From: Roseovarius sp. SCSIO 43702
GTDB taxonomy: Bacteria > Pseudomonadota > Alphaproteobacteria > Rhodobacterales > Rhodobacteraceae
Assembly: GCF_019599045.1 (NCBI RefSeq)
Contig: NZ_CP080623.1
Coordinates: 1,510,501 to 1,574,500, forward strand
Reading direction: 5' to 3'
DNA length: 64,000 nucleotides
Made by a program: the position numbers and the translations under genes. Positions 42,528 to 49,807 of the stretch are shown here, piece after piece; within the stretch, counting starts at the first letter, position 1; each line of letters starts with the position of its first letter. The notes beneath the pieces are model-generated. The model had not been told where the DNA came from. It was given only the letters and a program-made list of their open reading frames with translations, and did no database searches.

Positions 42528-42625
42528 GCGGCGTGCCGCGCATGGCCGGTATTCTCACCGATCCGCTTGAGGTGCTCCGCTTTTGTGCTAGCTTTTATGG
42601 TGCTGCTACAGGGAGATCTCGGGTC

Positions 42626-42961
42626 ATGCCGAAACTCGTCCGCCTCTATATCGTCAATGTCGCCATCGGATTTGCTGCTGCCGCGGTCTTCGTGGGGATG
42701 CTTCTGTGGTTCGACATTGCCAATCTCGCCCACCTCATCAGCCATTCCGACAAAGGCTGGCTTGCGCTTCTGGTGCTGTGGCTGGCCAACGGGATCGTCT
42801 TTGCCGGTGTTCAGTTCGGTATCGCCGTGATGGCGATGAAGGACGACGACGATGACGATGATCATGGCGGCCACCGCAGCCGCGCGCGCCGGCGTGACCG
42901 GATGCAGCATGATCACGTCGCCGTTCCGGTGCGCGTCGATGCAGGGCGCACCCGCCGCTAA
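42626..42961 (+). CDS. Small two-pass membrane protein with poly-Asp stretch
   Basis: A 111-residue protein from ATG 42626 (GGAGATC upstream). Two membrane segments (LYIVNVAIGFAAAAVFVGMLLWF and WLALLVLWLANGIVFAGVQFGIAVMAM) are followed by KDDDDDDD, HGGHRSRARRRDR and a His-containing basic tail. The Asp run followed by a basic cluster is unusual. I recognise no family. It precedes the structured RNA candidate. Confidence 0.65.
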   Translation: MPKLVRLYIVNVAIGFAAAAVFVGMLLWFDIANLAHLISHSDKGWLALLVLWLANGIVFAGVQFGIAVMAMKDDDDDDDHGGHRSRARRRDRMQHDHVAVPVRVDAGRTRR

Positions 42962-42971
42962 GCCGATCCCG

Positions 42972-43165
42972 AGCTGTCGGAGGGGGTGAGTGGCGGGCCC
43001 ACCGCGACCGTTTGGTTATCTCATTCCCGAGGACCTGTTCATACAGGTGGGCGCCGGGTAACCGGACCAGGGCCCGGACAGAGCCAGCTCCCTCGGAATT
43101 GCTTAAGGCCACCGGAATGCAACCGTTCACGAGAAGGGCAGAACCCGCCTGACCCGAGAGGTAAG
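42972..43165 (+). ncRNA. Structured RNA candidate, most like 6S RNA
   Basis: A gene-free stretch folds into nested helices: GGGT (42984-42987)/ACCC (43152-43155) and GGCGGG (42992-42997)/CCCGCC (43144-43149) close it; GGTT-atct-CATTCC (43014-43027) pairs with GGAATG-c-AACC (43114-43124); then CCGAGG (43027-43032)/CCTCGG (43091-43096), allowing one base of overlap between helices; and a hairpin ACCTGT-TCAT-ACAGGT (43033-43048). A rod with internal bubbles of about 190 nt suggests 6S RNA, and GCTTAAGG before the 3' arm recalls its 3' bubble strand. Orientation is chosen on that basis. Confidence 0.5.
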
Positions 43166-43193
43166 CCGCCGATGCCGTGCCGACAAGGGGGCG

Positions 43194-43964
43194 TCAGTCG
43201 TCTGCGGAAATAAATCCGTAGCGGCGCAGTTCCTCGGGCAGCAGGACGTAGATTTCATCGGGCGGTGTGGTCAGCGCGTGCTGCATGACGAGAGGGTCGA
43301 TTCCCATCGCGTCGAGATAGGCCATGACCTCTCCCTGGCCGGCCTGCACGTCCTCGACCGCGAAGGCGGCGGGCAGGACGAGGTTCTGGTCGAAATAATG
43401 TTGATGCACGCCCACCTGGGCATTCTCGTCGATCTCGCGCGTCAAACCGGCGGCGAGAACGTAGGGGCAGGCGGAGAAGCAGTATTCGCCAGCCAGCATT
43501 TCGGTGGTCACGCCGAGGCCGCGCAACCTGCGTCCGAGGGCGAGCGCGTCGCTCACCGATCCACCGGGGCTTTGCAGGACGAGGCGTTCGGGCGCGGGGA
43601 CGGTCTCGGCCAGTTGACGCGTGATGCGCTCGGCGTCGCCCGGTGCGATGGCTCCTTCGAGCCGGTAGGTCGTGCCGTCGATCTCGCTCAGGGTCAGGCG
43701 GTCGGGCAGGACGCCCGGATCGCGCGCGGGCGCGGTGGCCGGGCGGTCGCGGTCCGGCGCGAAGCGGCGACGCTGGTCTCCGGGGCTGACGGGCTGCGTG
43801 AGGCGGGGGGCATCGGGGCCGAAGCCCGGCAGCGACAGCCCGGAAAAATCCACGTCGCCCAGCACGAGAAGGGCGCCGAGCCCGATCTGGAAGATCAGGA
43901 TCCCGCTCAGAATGCGCGCGACGAGGGGGCCGCGACCGGGCTGCGGATCGCTGGTGTCGCTCAT
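43194..43964 (-). CDS. Membrane-anchored periplasmic ClpP/crotonase-like protein (COG3904-like)
   Basis: A 256-residue protein. An N-terminal membrane anchor (VARILSGILIFQIGLGALLVLG, residues 14-36) is followed by a linker and a ClpP-like domain: LVLQSPGGSVSDALALGRRLRGLGVTTEMLAGEYCFSACPYVLAAGL, then VGVHQHYFD. The Ser in CFSAC occupies the place of the ClpP nucleophile in this predicted periplasmic group. Its start overlaps the stop of the upstream coiled-coil membrane gene by four bases, so the two are made together. Proteolytic activity is not shown. Confidence 0.75.
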   Translation of the reverse strand: MSDTSDPQPGRGPLVARILSGILIFQIGLGALLVLGDVDFSGLSLPGFGPDAPRLTQPVSPGDQRRRFAPDRDRPATAPARDPGVLPDRLTLSEIDGTTYRLEGAIAPGDAERITRQLAETVPAPERLVLQSPGGSVSDALALGRRLRGLGVTTEMLAGEYCFSACPYVLAAGLTREIDENAQVGVHQHYFDQNLVLPAAFAVEDVQAGQGEVMAYLDAMGIDPLVMQHALTTPPDEIYVLLPEELRRYGFISADD

Positions 43965-45292
43965 CCGCTCGCTCCGGTGATCGGCTTGACCTTGTCATCG
44001 CCGCCAGAAGGTGGGCCGTGCCGCTCGGTCTCGGCGGGCGCGGTCTGCGCGGCGTGGGCGTCGAGCTTGGCATCGACCTCGCGGGCGGCGGCGAGCGCCG
44101 CGCGCAATTCGGTCAATGTCATGCTGTCCTCGAGCGCGATTCCGTCGCGCCCGGCGCGGATGGCCGATTGGGTGATCGCGAGGATCATCACGAGCACGGC
44201 GGGAAGCAGGTCGATGGCGATGGCCCCCGCCCAGGACGGGATGAAATTTCGCGCATAGAGGATGACCGCGTCGGCCGAGGAGACCGGCGTGTAGGTGACT
44301 TCGGGGGCCGGGGTGAGGTTGATGACCTCCCGGGCCGCCCCCTCGAGCGTGGCGGCGCGCTGCCCCAGAACCTCGAGCACCGAGGTGATCGTGGCTTGCT
44401 GATCGTTGCGGCCCGATTCGGTGCGACTGTCGAGCTCGGGCAGGACGACGGAGGCGGCGAGGTCCTGTGCCGCACGCTCCACGAGGGGGGCCACGGTCAG
44501 TTGCCGCATCTGCGTGATGAGCCCCTGAAGGCGCACGGCGGCCTCGGAGAACTCGACCGAGCGCGCCTCGACCGGGCCTTGCTCGACCGTGAGGGCGCGC
44601 ATTCGGCTGAGGATCGCGTTGCCCTCGGCGAAGGCTTCGTTGACGAGCGGCGTCTGGGTGGCGATCTGCGCCTCGAGCGCGGCCAGTTCCGCCGATTTCT
44701 GGCGCAGCACGCGGAAGACCGCGCCGCGCCCCGCAAGACCCGAGAGATTGCCGGTGGCCTCCTGTTCGCTCAGGTCCTCGAAGGACTGCCGGACACGCGC
44801 CACGTCCCGCTCGAGGGCTTGGCCGGTGAGCGCGATTTCATGGGCGCGCTCGAGGCTGGCCTGGTAGTCCTGCACCGTCTTCGCGAGGTGTTGTTCCACC
44901 GCCGCCGACCCGGCGAGCGCCGCGGCGTTGAGCCAACTCGACATCGCCACGATGGCCACCGACCCGAGCCCCATGGCGCCCAGAAGCGCCACGCGCGATT
45001 GAGCGGTGCGGACGGCCGGGAAAAGCCGCAGCAGATAGGACCAGAAGACGAAGATGCCCACCGATACCGCGACCGAATAGGCGATGGCCGCGAAGGTGGA
45101 CATGACGCCGGTATCGTCGAGGAGCGAGGAGACACCGAGATAGGTGTAGATGCCCGAGGCCACCGCCAGGACGCCGAGCGCGGTTCCCGAGAACGTGCCG
45201 AGCCAGGTGACGTGCCCCTCGAGTTCGCGCGCGTAGCGGATGTCGCGGGTGCGCGTGGTCTCTCGCGAGGGCGGGGTGAGGCGATCGGTCAT
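43961..45292 (-). CDS. Four-pass membrane protein with large coiled-coil domain, unknown function
   Basis: A 443-residue protein from ATG 45292 (AAAGGA upstream). Three membrane segments lie in the first 130 residues (WLGTFSGTALGVLAVASGIYTYLG; FAAIAYSVAVSVGIFVFWSYLL; VALLGAMGLGSVAIVAMSSWL), then about 250 residues of Ala/Glu/Gln/Leu-rich helix with coiled-coil character, a fourth segment (IAIDLLPAVLVMILAITQSAI) and a cytoplasmic tail. With a cytoplasmic N-terminus the coil faces the periplasm, the same side as the ClpP-like partner encoded next. No named family recognised. Confidence 0.7.
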   Translation of the reverse strand: MTDRLTPPSRETTRTRDIRYARELEGHVTWLGTFSGTALGVLAVASGIYTYLGVSSLLDDTGVMSTFAAIAYSVAVSVGIFVFWSYLLRLFPAVRTAQSRVALLGAMGLGSVAIVAMSSWLNAAALAGSAAVEQHLAKTVQDYQASLERAHEIALTGQALERDVARVRQSFEDLSEQEATGNLSGLAGRGAVFRVLRQKSAELAALEAQIATQTPLVNEAFAEGNAILSRMRALTVEQGPVEARSVEFSEAAVRLQGLITQMRQLTVAPLVERAAQDLAASVVLPELDSRTESGRNDQQATITSVLEVLGQRAATLEGAAREVINLTPAPEVTYTPVSSADAVILYARNFIPSWAGAIAIDLLPAVLVMILAITQSAIRAGRDGIALEDSMTLTELRAALAAAREVDAKLDAHAAQTAPAETERHGPPSGGDDKVKPITGASG

Positions 45293-45398
45293 CTGGGGTC
45301 CTTTCGGGGACGCGACTGGCGGCTCAGCGTGGTTTGTCACGGTGCCGAGGTCAAGATATGCGTCATCGCCGCCGTGTCAAAGCACCGGGCTTGCCATC

Positions 45399-45413
45399 GT
45401 TCCCGATTTGTTC
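45399..45413 (+). promoter_or_regulatory. Alphaproteobacterial LexA (SOS) box upstream of mmcB
   Basis: GTTC-CCGATTT-GTTC is an exact match to the alphaproteobacterial LexA consensus GTTC-N7-GTTC. It ends 14 bases before the mmcB ATG. MmcB is a DNA-damage gene in Caulobacter, so the site makes biological sense. Confidence 0.7.
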
Positions 45414-45427
45414 GTAATGTGCGGCGC

Positions 45428-45877
45428 ATGACAGGTGATATCGTCCCCGACGCGCGTCTCATGCCGGGCCAGAAACTGGCCCGCGGGGTGGCGCGATATC
45501 TGCGCGAAATGGATTTCGTGTCGGTCGAGGAATTCGTGCCCGAACGGGGCAAGCGCGTCGATGTCATGGCGCTTGGTCCGCGGGGCGAGATCTGGATCGT
45601 GGAATGCAAGTCGAGCCGCGCGGATTTCCAGGCGGATGCGAAGTGGCACGGCTACCTGGAGTGGTGCGACCGGTTCTTCTGGGCCGTGGACGAGACCTTT
45701 CCGACCGATCTGCTGCCGCAGGAGACGGGGCTCATCCTGGCCGATTCCTACCAGGCGGAGATGGTGCGGATGGCGCCGCTCGACAAGCTTCCGGGCGCGC
45801 GGCGCGGGTCACTGACCCGCAGGATCGCGCGTCATGCGGCGCTGAGGCTTCAGGCGTTGCGCGACCCTTTCGCGTGA
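45428..45877 (+). CDS. mmcB: MmcB-family DNA repair protein
   Basis: A 149-residue protein. A restriction-endonuclease-like fold is suggested by KRVDVMALGPRGEIWIVECKSSRADFQADAKWHGYLEWCDRFFWAVDETF, with the D-(E/x)-K style core D...ECK. This matches MmcB, a putative repair nuclease first tied to mitomycin C resistance in Caulobacter. No clear ribosome-binding site is seen. It is transcribed away from the membrane/coiled-coil gene and has a LexA box right upstream, so it should be SOS-induced. Confidence 0.85.
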   Translation: MTGDIVPDARLMPGQKLARGVARYLREMDFVSVEEFVPERGKRVDVMALGPRGEIWIVECKSSRADFQADAKWHGYLEWCDRFFWAVDETFPTDLLPQETGLILADSYQAEMVRMAPLDKLPGARRGSLTRRIARHAALRLQALRDPFA

Positions 45878-45885
45878 CCCGCGGC

Positions 45886-46071
45886 CTATCTGCGCGCCTC
45901 GGCGGCACGGGCGGCCGCCTGTATCTCGGATGCGATCTCCTGCGCCTCCTCGGGGGAGAAATCCATCGGGATCTCGATGCCGTCCGCCTCGATGAAGAGG
46001 CGCACCATGCCCTTGTCGGTCGGCCCGATTTGCAGGTTCGCCTCGATGTCGCGCTCGGTGTTGATGCCCAT
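45886..46071 (-). CDS. DUF6324-type small protein
   Basis: A 61-residue protein beginning MGINTERDIEANLQIGPTDKG; GGAGG precedes the ATG. The middle (MVRLFIEADGIEIPMDFSPEEAQEIASEIQAAA) predicts a beta-hairpin then a helix. This start and length match a small family I know as DUF6324 in Rhodobacterales, function unknown. It ends nine bases from the convergent mmcB stop. Confidence 0.75.
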   Translation of the reverse strand: MGINTERDIEANLQIGPTDKGMVRLFIEADGIEIPMDFSPEEAQEIASEIQAAARAAEARR

Positions 46072-46214
46072 GGGAGCCTCCGGTGATGCCGCGATCCGAC
46101 CTAGACATTTACCCGAGAATTGGCAAGCATCGGTCAGACGCGACGTGGGACCCGCGTCGGAAATGAGGTCTTGCATTCGTCGCCGGGAAACATGATTGTC
46201 GGGCCGGACGCGCT

Positions 46215-46230
46215 GCATACCGTTGCATAC
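46215..46230 (+). repeat. Two GCATAC direct repeats one helical turn apart, upstream of the TRAP operon
   Basis: GCATAC at 46215-46220 and 46225-46230, period 10 bp, about 90 bases before the TRAP small-permease ATG. Direct repeats in helical phase often mark regulator sites. The remaining gene-free stretch (46072-46321) shows no gene. Confidence 0.3.
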
Positions 46231-46321
46231 GATCTGGCGACCGGGGCGAGGAGCGGGGGCACCGGGGCGATCGCGGCCGGGATCGGTATCAAGAGGGAGT
46301 GACTATGAAGGGCGATCTTTC

Positions 46322-46840
46322 ATGATCATACGCGCGATAGACGGCCTGAACGAGGTGGTCGGGCGCATCGTGTCGGTGGTGGCGATCATCTTCGCGGTCA
46401 TCATCATCTATGACGTCATCATGCGGTATGCCTTCGGCAACCCGACGCGGTGGGCCTTCGACATATCGAAGCAGCTCTACGGGTTCTATTTCGTCATGCT
46501 GGGTGGCTACGCGCTGCGTCACAAGGCGCATGTGCGGGTCGACCTCGTGACCGAGAAGCTGGGCCCGATCACGCATCGCATCGTCGATCTTCTCGGCTAT
46601 GCGGTCTTCTTCTTTCCCTTCGCGGTGGTCTTCGTCATGCGCTCCTATGATTTCGCGATGACCTCGTGGAACCAGGGCGAGGTCACCTATGGCGCGATCC
46701 AGACCCCGGTCTACCCGCTCAAGATCGCGATGTGCGTCGCCGCCGTCCTGCTTCTGCTGCAGGGGGTGGCAGAAGTGCTGAAGATCATTCTTGGCGTGGA
46801 TACCACGACGCCCGAGGACCGGCAGGAGTTGCACCAATGA
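46322..46840 (+). CDS. TRAP transporter small permease (DctQ-like)
   Basis: A 172-residue membrane protein with four segments (VSVVAIIFAVIIIYDVIMRY; LYGFYFVMLGGYAL; LLGYAVFFFPFAVVFVM; IAMCVAAVLLLLQGVAEVL). The sequences RYAFGNPTRWAFDISKQLYG and KAHVRVDLV are typical of DctQ. It bridges the large permease. The stop overlaps the start of the large permease gene by four bases. Confidence 0.92.
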   Translation: MIIRAIDGLNEVVGRIVSVVAIIFAVIIIYDVIMRYAFGNPTRWAFDISKQLYGFYFVMLGGYALRHKAHVRVDLVTEKLGPITHRIVDLLGYAVFFFPFAVVFVMRSYDFAMTSWNQGEVTYGAIQTPVYPLKIAMCVAAVLLLLQGVAEVLKIILGVDTTTPEDRQELHQ

Positions 46841-48168
46841 ACCTTGCGCCCGAACTTATCGCGCTTCTGATGTTCAGCCTCCTGGTGGCGGGTCTTTTCA
46901 TGGGGCACCCGCTGGCCTTCGTGCTGGGCGGCACCGCGGTTCTCACCACGATCATCCTGGGCAAGACGATGCTTCTGGGGATCGTCATCAACCGCATCTT
47001 CGGCGAGGTGCTGGACAATTACGTCCTCATCGCCATTCCCCTTTTCGTCCTGATGGCGAGATTCCTATCGGATTCAGGTGTCACGGACCGGATGTTCGAG
47101 GCGCTGCGCCTGCTGATGAGCAACGTCCGCGGCGGGCTCGCGCTGGCCGTGGTCTTCATCTCGATCCTCTTGGCGGCCACCACCGGCATCATCGGAGCGT
47201 CGATCACCGTGATGGGCGTGATGGCGCTGCGCCCGATGCTGCAATACGGCTATGCGCCGACGCTGACCACGGGCGTGATCGCGGCCTCCGGCTGTCTCGG
47301 CATCCTCATTCCGCCGTCGATCATGCTGATCCTCATGGCCAGCTATTCGCCGCTTTCGGTGGGCGAGCTTTTCGCGGGGTCGATGATACCCGGCGTCCTT
47401 CTGGGGCTGAGCTACGCGGTCTACGTCTACCTGATCTCGGTGATGCGGCCCGATCTTGCGCCGGCGGTCGAGCCCGACGAGAAGATCGAGAGATCCGAGC
47501 TTGTCCGCATGCTTCTGATCGAGGCGCTGCCGCCGCTGGTCCTGATCTTCGGAATTCTCGGCACGCTCCTGGCCGGTGTCGCCACGGCGACCGAGGCGTC
47601 GGCGATCGGGGCGGGGCTTGCGCTTCTGATCGTGATCGCGCGGGGCAAGTTCACCTGGCCGACCTTCTACGGCGCGATGCTCGAGACCGGGCGGACCTCG
47701 GCGATGATCCTCTTCATCGTGGTGGGTGCCACGGCCTTTACCGGGGTCTTCAACATCACCGGCGGGCTGCGCGCCACGCAGGAGATCATCCGCGCGCTCG
47801 AGATGGAGCCCTGGATGCTCATCGCGATGATGATGGCGATCGTCTTCATCCTGGGTGCCTTCCTCGACTGGACGGGCATCGTGCTGCTGTCCTTCCCGAT
47901 CTTTCTTCCGATCATCCAGGAGATGCCCGATGTGAGCCTCCTGTGGTTCGTGGTGCTGATGGCCGTGGTCCTGCAGACTTCGTTCCTGACACCACCTTTC
48001 GGATATGCGCTCTTCTACCTGCGGGCGATCGCGCCCAAGGAAGTGCGCACCGGTCACATCATTCGGGGCGTGATGCCGTTCATCGGCCTCATCGTCGTCA
48101 TGTGCCTCATGGTCGCCGTCTTCCCGGCGCTGGTCACGTGGCTGCCCGAAGCGCTTTACACCAAGTAA
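46837..48168 (+). CDS. TRAP transporter large permease (DctM-like)
   Basis: A 443-residue polytopic permease. DctM features: GMHPLAF-like GHPLAFVLGGTAVL near the start, AIPLFVLMARFLSDSGVTDRMFEALR, LGILIPPSIMLILMASYSPLSVGELFAGSMIPGVLLG, ATATEASAIGAGLAL and LTPPFGYALFYLRAIAP. It uses a sodium gradient to import the substrate delivered by the binding protein. It ends 27 bases before the binding-protein gene. Confidence 0.95.
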   Translation: MNLAPELIALLMFSLLVAGLFMGHPLAFVLGGTAVLTTIILGKTMLLGIVINRIFGEVLDNYVLIAIPLFVLMARFLSDSGVTDRMFEALRLLMSNVRGGLALAVVFISILLAATTGIIGASITVMGVMALRPMLQYGYAPTLTTGVIAASGCLGILIPPSIMLILMASYSPLSVGELFAGSMIPGVLLGLSYAVYVYLISVMRPDLAPAVEPDEKIERSELVRMLLIEALPPLVLIFGILGTLLAGVATATEASAIGAGLALLIVIARGKFTWPTFYGAMLETGRTSAMILFIVVGATAFTGVFNITGGLRATQEIIRALEMEPWMLIAMMMAIVFILGAFLDWTGIVLLSFPIFLPIIQEMPDVSLLWFVVLMAVVLQTSFLTPPFGYALFYLRAIAPKEVRTGHIIRGVMPFIGLIVVMCLMVAVFPALVTWLPEALYTK

Positions 48169-48195
48169 CGATCACCAACGAAAGGACGTTGACTC

Positions 48196-49278
48196 ATGAC
48201 ACTGAAAACCAAGATCGTCGCCGCCGCGGCGGCCGTGACCCTGGCGGGCCCGGCGCTCGCGCAGGAAAGCTGGACCATGACGACGACATGGCCTTCGTCG
48301 CTCGAACTGATCGAGACGGACCGGCATTTCGTCGACCTGGCCAACAAGCTCACCGAGGGCGAGCTGACCATCGAGTTCTTCGAAGGTGGTGCCCTGGTGC
48401 CGTCGGGCGAAGTGTTCGGCGCGGTCGAATCGGGCACCATCCAGGCCGGTGCCGACTGGCCGGGCTACTGGGCCGGGCGCGATTCGGCCTTCTCGCCACT
48501 GGCCACTACGCCGTCGCTCTTCAACGCGGTGGATTACGTCAACTGGATCCAGCAATGGGGCGGCGCCGATCTCTATAACGAGATCTATGGGCAGTTCGGC
48601 ATGGTCTATCTGCCCTATGGCGTGACCAACAACGAATCCGGCTTCCGTACCAACGAGCCGATCAAGAACCTCGCCGACCTCCAGGGCAAGCGCCTGCGCC
48701 TGTCGGGTCTCGAGCAGGGCAAGCTGCTGGAACAACTGGGCGGCAACCAGGTCTCGATGGCCGGGGGCGAGATCTACCAGTCGCTGGAACGTGGCGTGAT
48801 CGACGGTGCCGAGTTCTCGACGCCGAACGTCGACTGGTCGGCGGGCTTCCAGCAGGTCACGAAATACTGGGCGACGCCGGGCTGGCACCAGTCGGCCTCG
48901 GTCTTCGGCGTGATGATCAACAAGTCCGCCTGGGACGCGCTCAGCCCCGAGACCCAGGAGAAGCTGCAGATCGCGGCGGATGCGACGCTGCTGTGGTCGC
49001 TGGCCTTCACCGAGAAACGCGCGACCGAAGCCTACGCCAAGTTCGACGAGGCGGTCGAGATCAACCGCTATGACGACGAGACCCTCGAAAAGGTTCAGGA
49101 AATGGCCAACGAGGTGATCATCGAGACCGCCTGCGAGAACCCGAACTCGGCCAAGGTCTATGCGAGCATGATGGATTACATCAACGATTACGCCCAGTGG
49201 CGTGATGCGTCGGCGCCCTTCAACCTCGGCCGCACCCCGAACGGCCCGGACGTGCAGGCGATCAAGGACTGCATGTAA
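48196..49278 (+). CDS. TRAP transporter substrate-binding protein (DctP family, TakP-like)
   Basis: A 360-residue periplasmic protein with a signal peptide (KIVAAAAAVTLAGPALAQ). TRAP features: MTTTWPSSLELIETD, FFEGGALVPSGEVFGAVESGTIQAG, LADLQGKRLRLSGLEQGKLLEQLGGNQVSMAGGEIYQSLERGVIDGAEF. The mannose of similarity as I recall it is to TakP, a 2-oxo acid binder, but ligand residues cannot be assigned by eye. A strong terminator follows. Confidence 0.92.
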   Translation: MTLKTKIVAAAAAVTLAGPALAQESWTMTTTWPSSLELIETDRHFVDLANKLTEGELTIEFFEGGALVPSGEVFGAVESGTIQAGADWPGYWAGRDSAFSPLATTPSLFNAVDYVNWIQQWGGADLYNEIYGQFGMVYLPYGVTNNESGFRTNEPIKNLADLQGKRLRLSGLEQGKLLEQLGGNQVSMAGGEIYQSLERGVIDGAEFSTPNVDWSAGFQQVTKYWATPGWHQSASVFGVMINKSAWDALSPETQEKLQIAADATLLWSLAFTEKRATEAYAKFDEAVEINRYDDETLEKVQEMANEVIIETACENPNSAKVYASMMDYINDYAQWRDASAPFNLGRTPNGPDVQAIKDCM

Positions 49279-49302
49279 TCGCGCCTTCGAAAGCATTTGG
49301 AA

Positions 49303-49329
49303 AGCTCCCGCTTCGGCGGGGGCTTTTTT
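49303..49329 (+). terminator. Intrinsic terminator of the TRAP operon
   Basis: AGCTCCCGC-TTCG-GCGGGGGCT (nine pairs, one T-G) followed by a run of T (49324-49329), 25 bases after the binding-protein stop. Confidence 0.9.
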
Positions 49330-49373
49330 CGTGAGAGGGCCGCGCGGCACGCGCAAAATTGGTGACGAGGGCG

Positions 49374-49402
49374 TTGACCCTGTCGGGCGGCTTCTCTAAA
49401 GA
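49374..49402 (+). promoter_or_regulatory. Promoter of tRNA-His
   Basis: TTGACC (49374-49379), 17 bp, TAAAGA (49397-49402), placing the start about 5 bases before the mature tRNA 5' end. Confidence 0.65.
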
Positions 49403-49413
49403 ATGCGCTGCGT

Positions 49414-49490
49414 GCCGCCTTAGCTCAGTTGGTTAGAGCGCTGGATTGTGGATCCAGAGGTCCCCCGTTCAAACCGGGGAGGCGGTACCA
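49414..49490 (+). tRNA. tRNA-His (anticodon GTG)
   Basis: A 77-base cloverleaf including an encoded CCA. Acceptor GCCGCCT (49414-49420) pairs with AGGCGGT (49480-49486) with a G1-T72 wobble; anticodon stem CTGGA/TCCAG with loop TTGTGGA gives GTG; T-stem CCCCG/CGGGG with TTCAAAC. The discriminator is A (49487), not the C73 of most bacterial tRNA-His, and no G-1 pairing is possible. This matches the unusual alphaproteobacterial tRNA-His. Confidence 0.95.
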
Positions 49491-49504
49491 TCATCCGACC
49501 TGCT

Positions 49505-49807
49505 TCAATCGACCTGGATTTCTCGGCGCGGTTCGCCGCCGGCGGGATCGAAGATCAGGATGCGCCCGTCCTCGGTCACGACGGCAAGCCAGTCGGGCCC
49601 TTGCGTGAAGGACAGCGCGCGCGCTCCCTCGGGCAGGGTGACGCGATCGGGAAGGACGAGGGGCGTGGTGCCCATCTGCGAGAAGCGGATGACAAAGAGC
49701 GCCACGATCACTAGAAGGCCCGCAATCATCGTCACCGTCAGCACCGTCACCAAGCGGCGCAGGCTGGTGAGCATGGCCGGGTCGACCGGTCGGGGAGTAT
49801 CATCCAT
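49505..49807 (-). CDS. DUF6476-type single-pass membrane protein
   Basis: A 100-residue protein: short N-terminus, one membrane segment (LVTVLTVTMIAGLLVIVALFVIRF, about residues 19-42), then a beta-rich periplasmic domain (LVLPDRVTLPEGARALSFTQGPDWLAVVTEDGRILIFDP). This resembles DUF6476 of Rhodobacterales, function unknown. Its start codon overlaps that of the divergent rluD gene; no ribosome-binding site is evident. A downstream start at 49774 is possible but would shorten the conserved N-terminus. Confidence 0.75.
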   Translation of the reverse strand: MDDTPRPVDPAMLTSLRRLVTVLTVTMIAGLLVIVALFVIRFSQMGTTPLVLPDRVTLPEGARALSFTQGPDWLAVVTEDGRILIFDPAGGEPRREIQVD

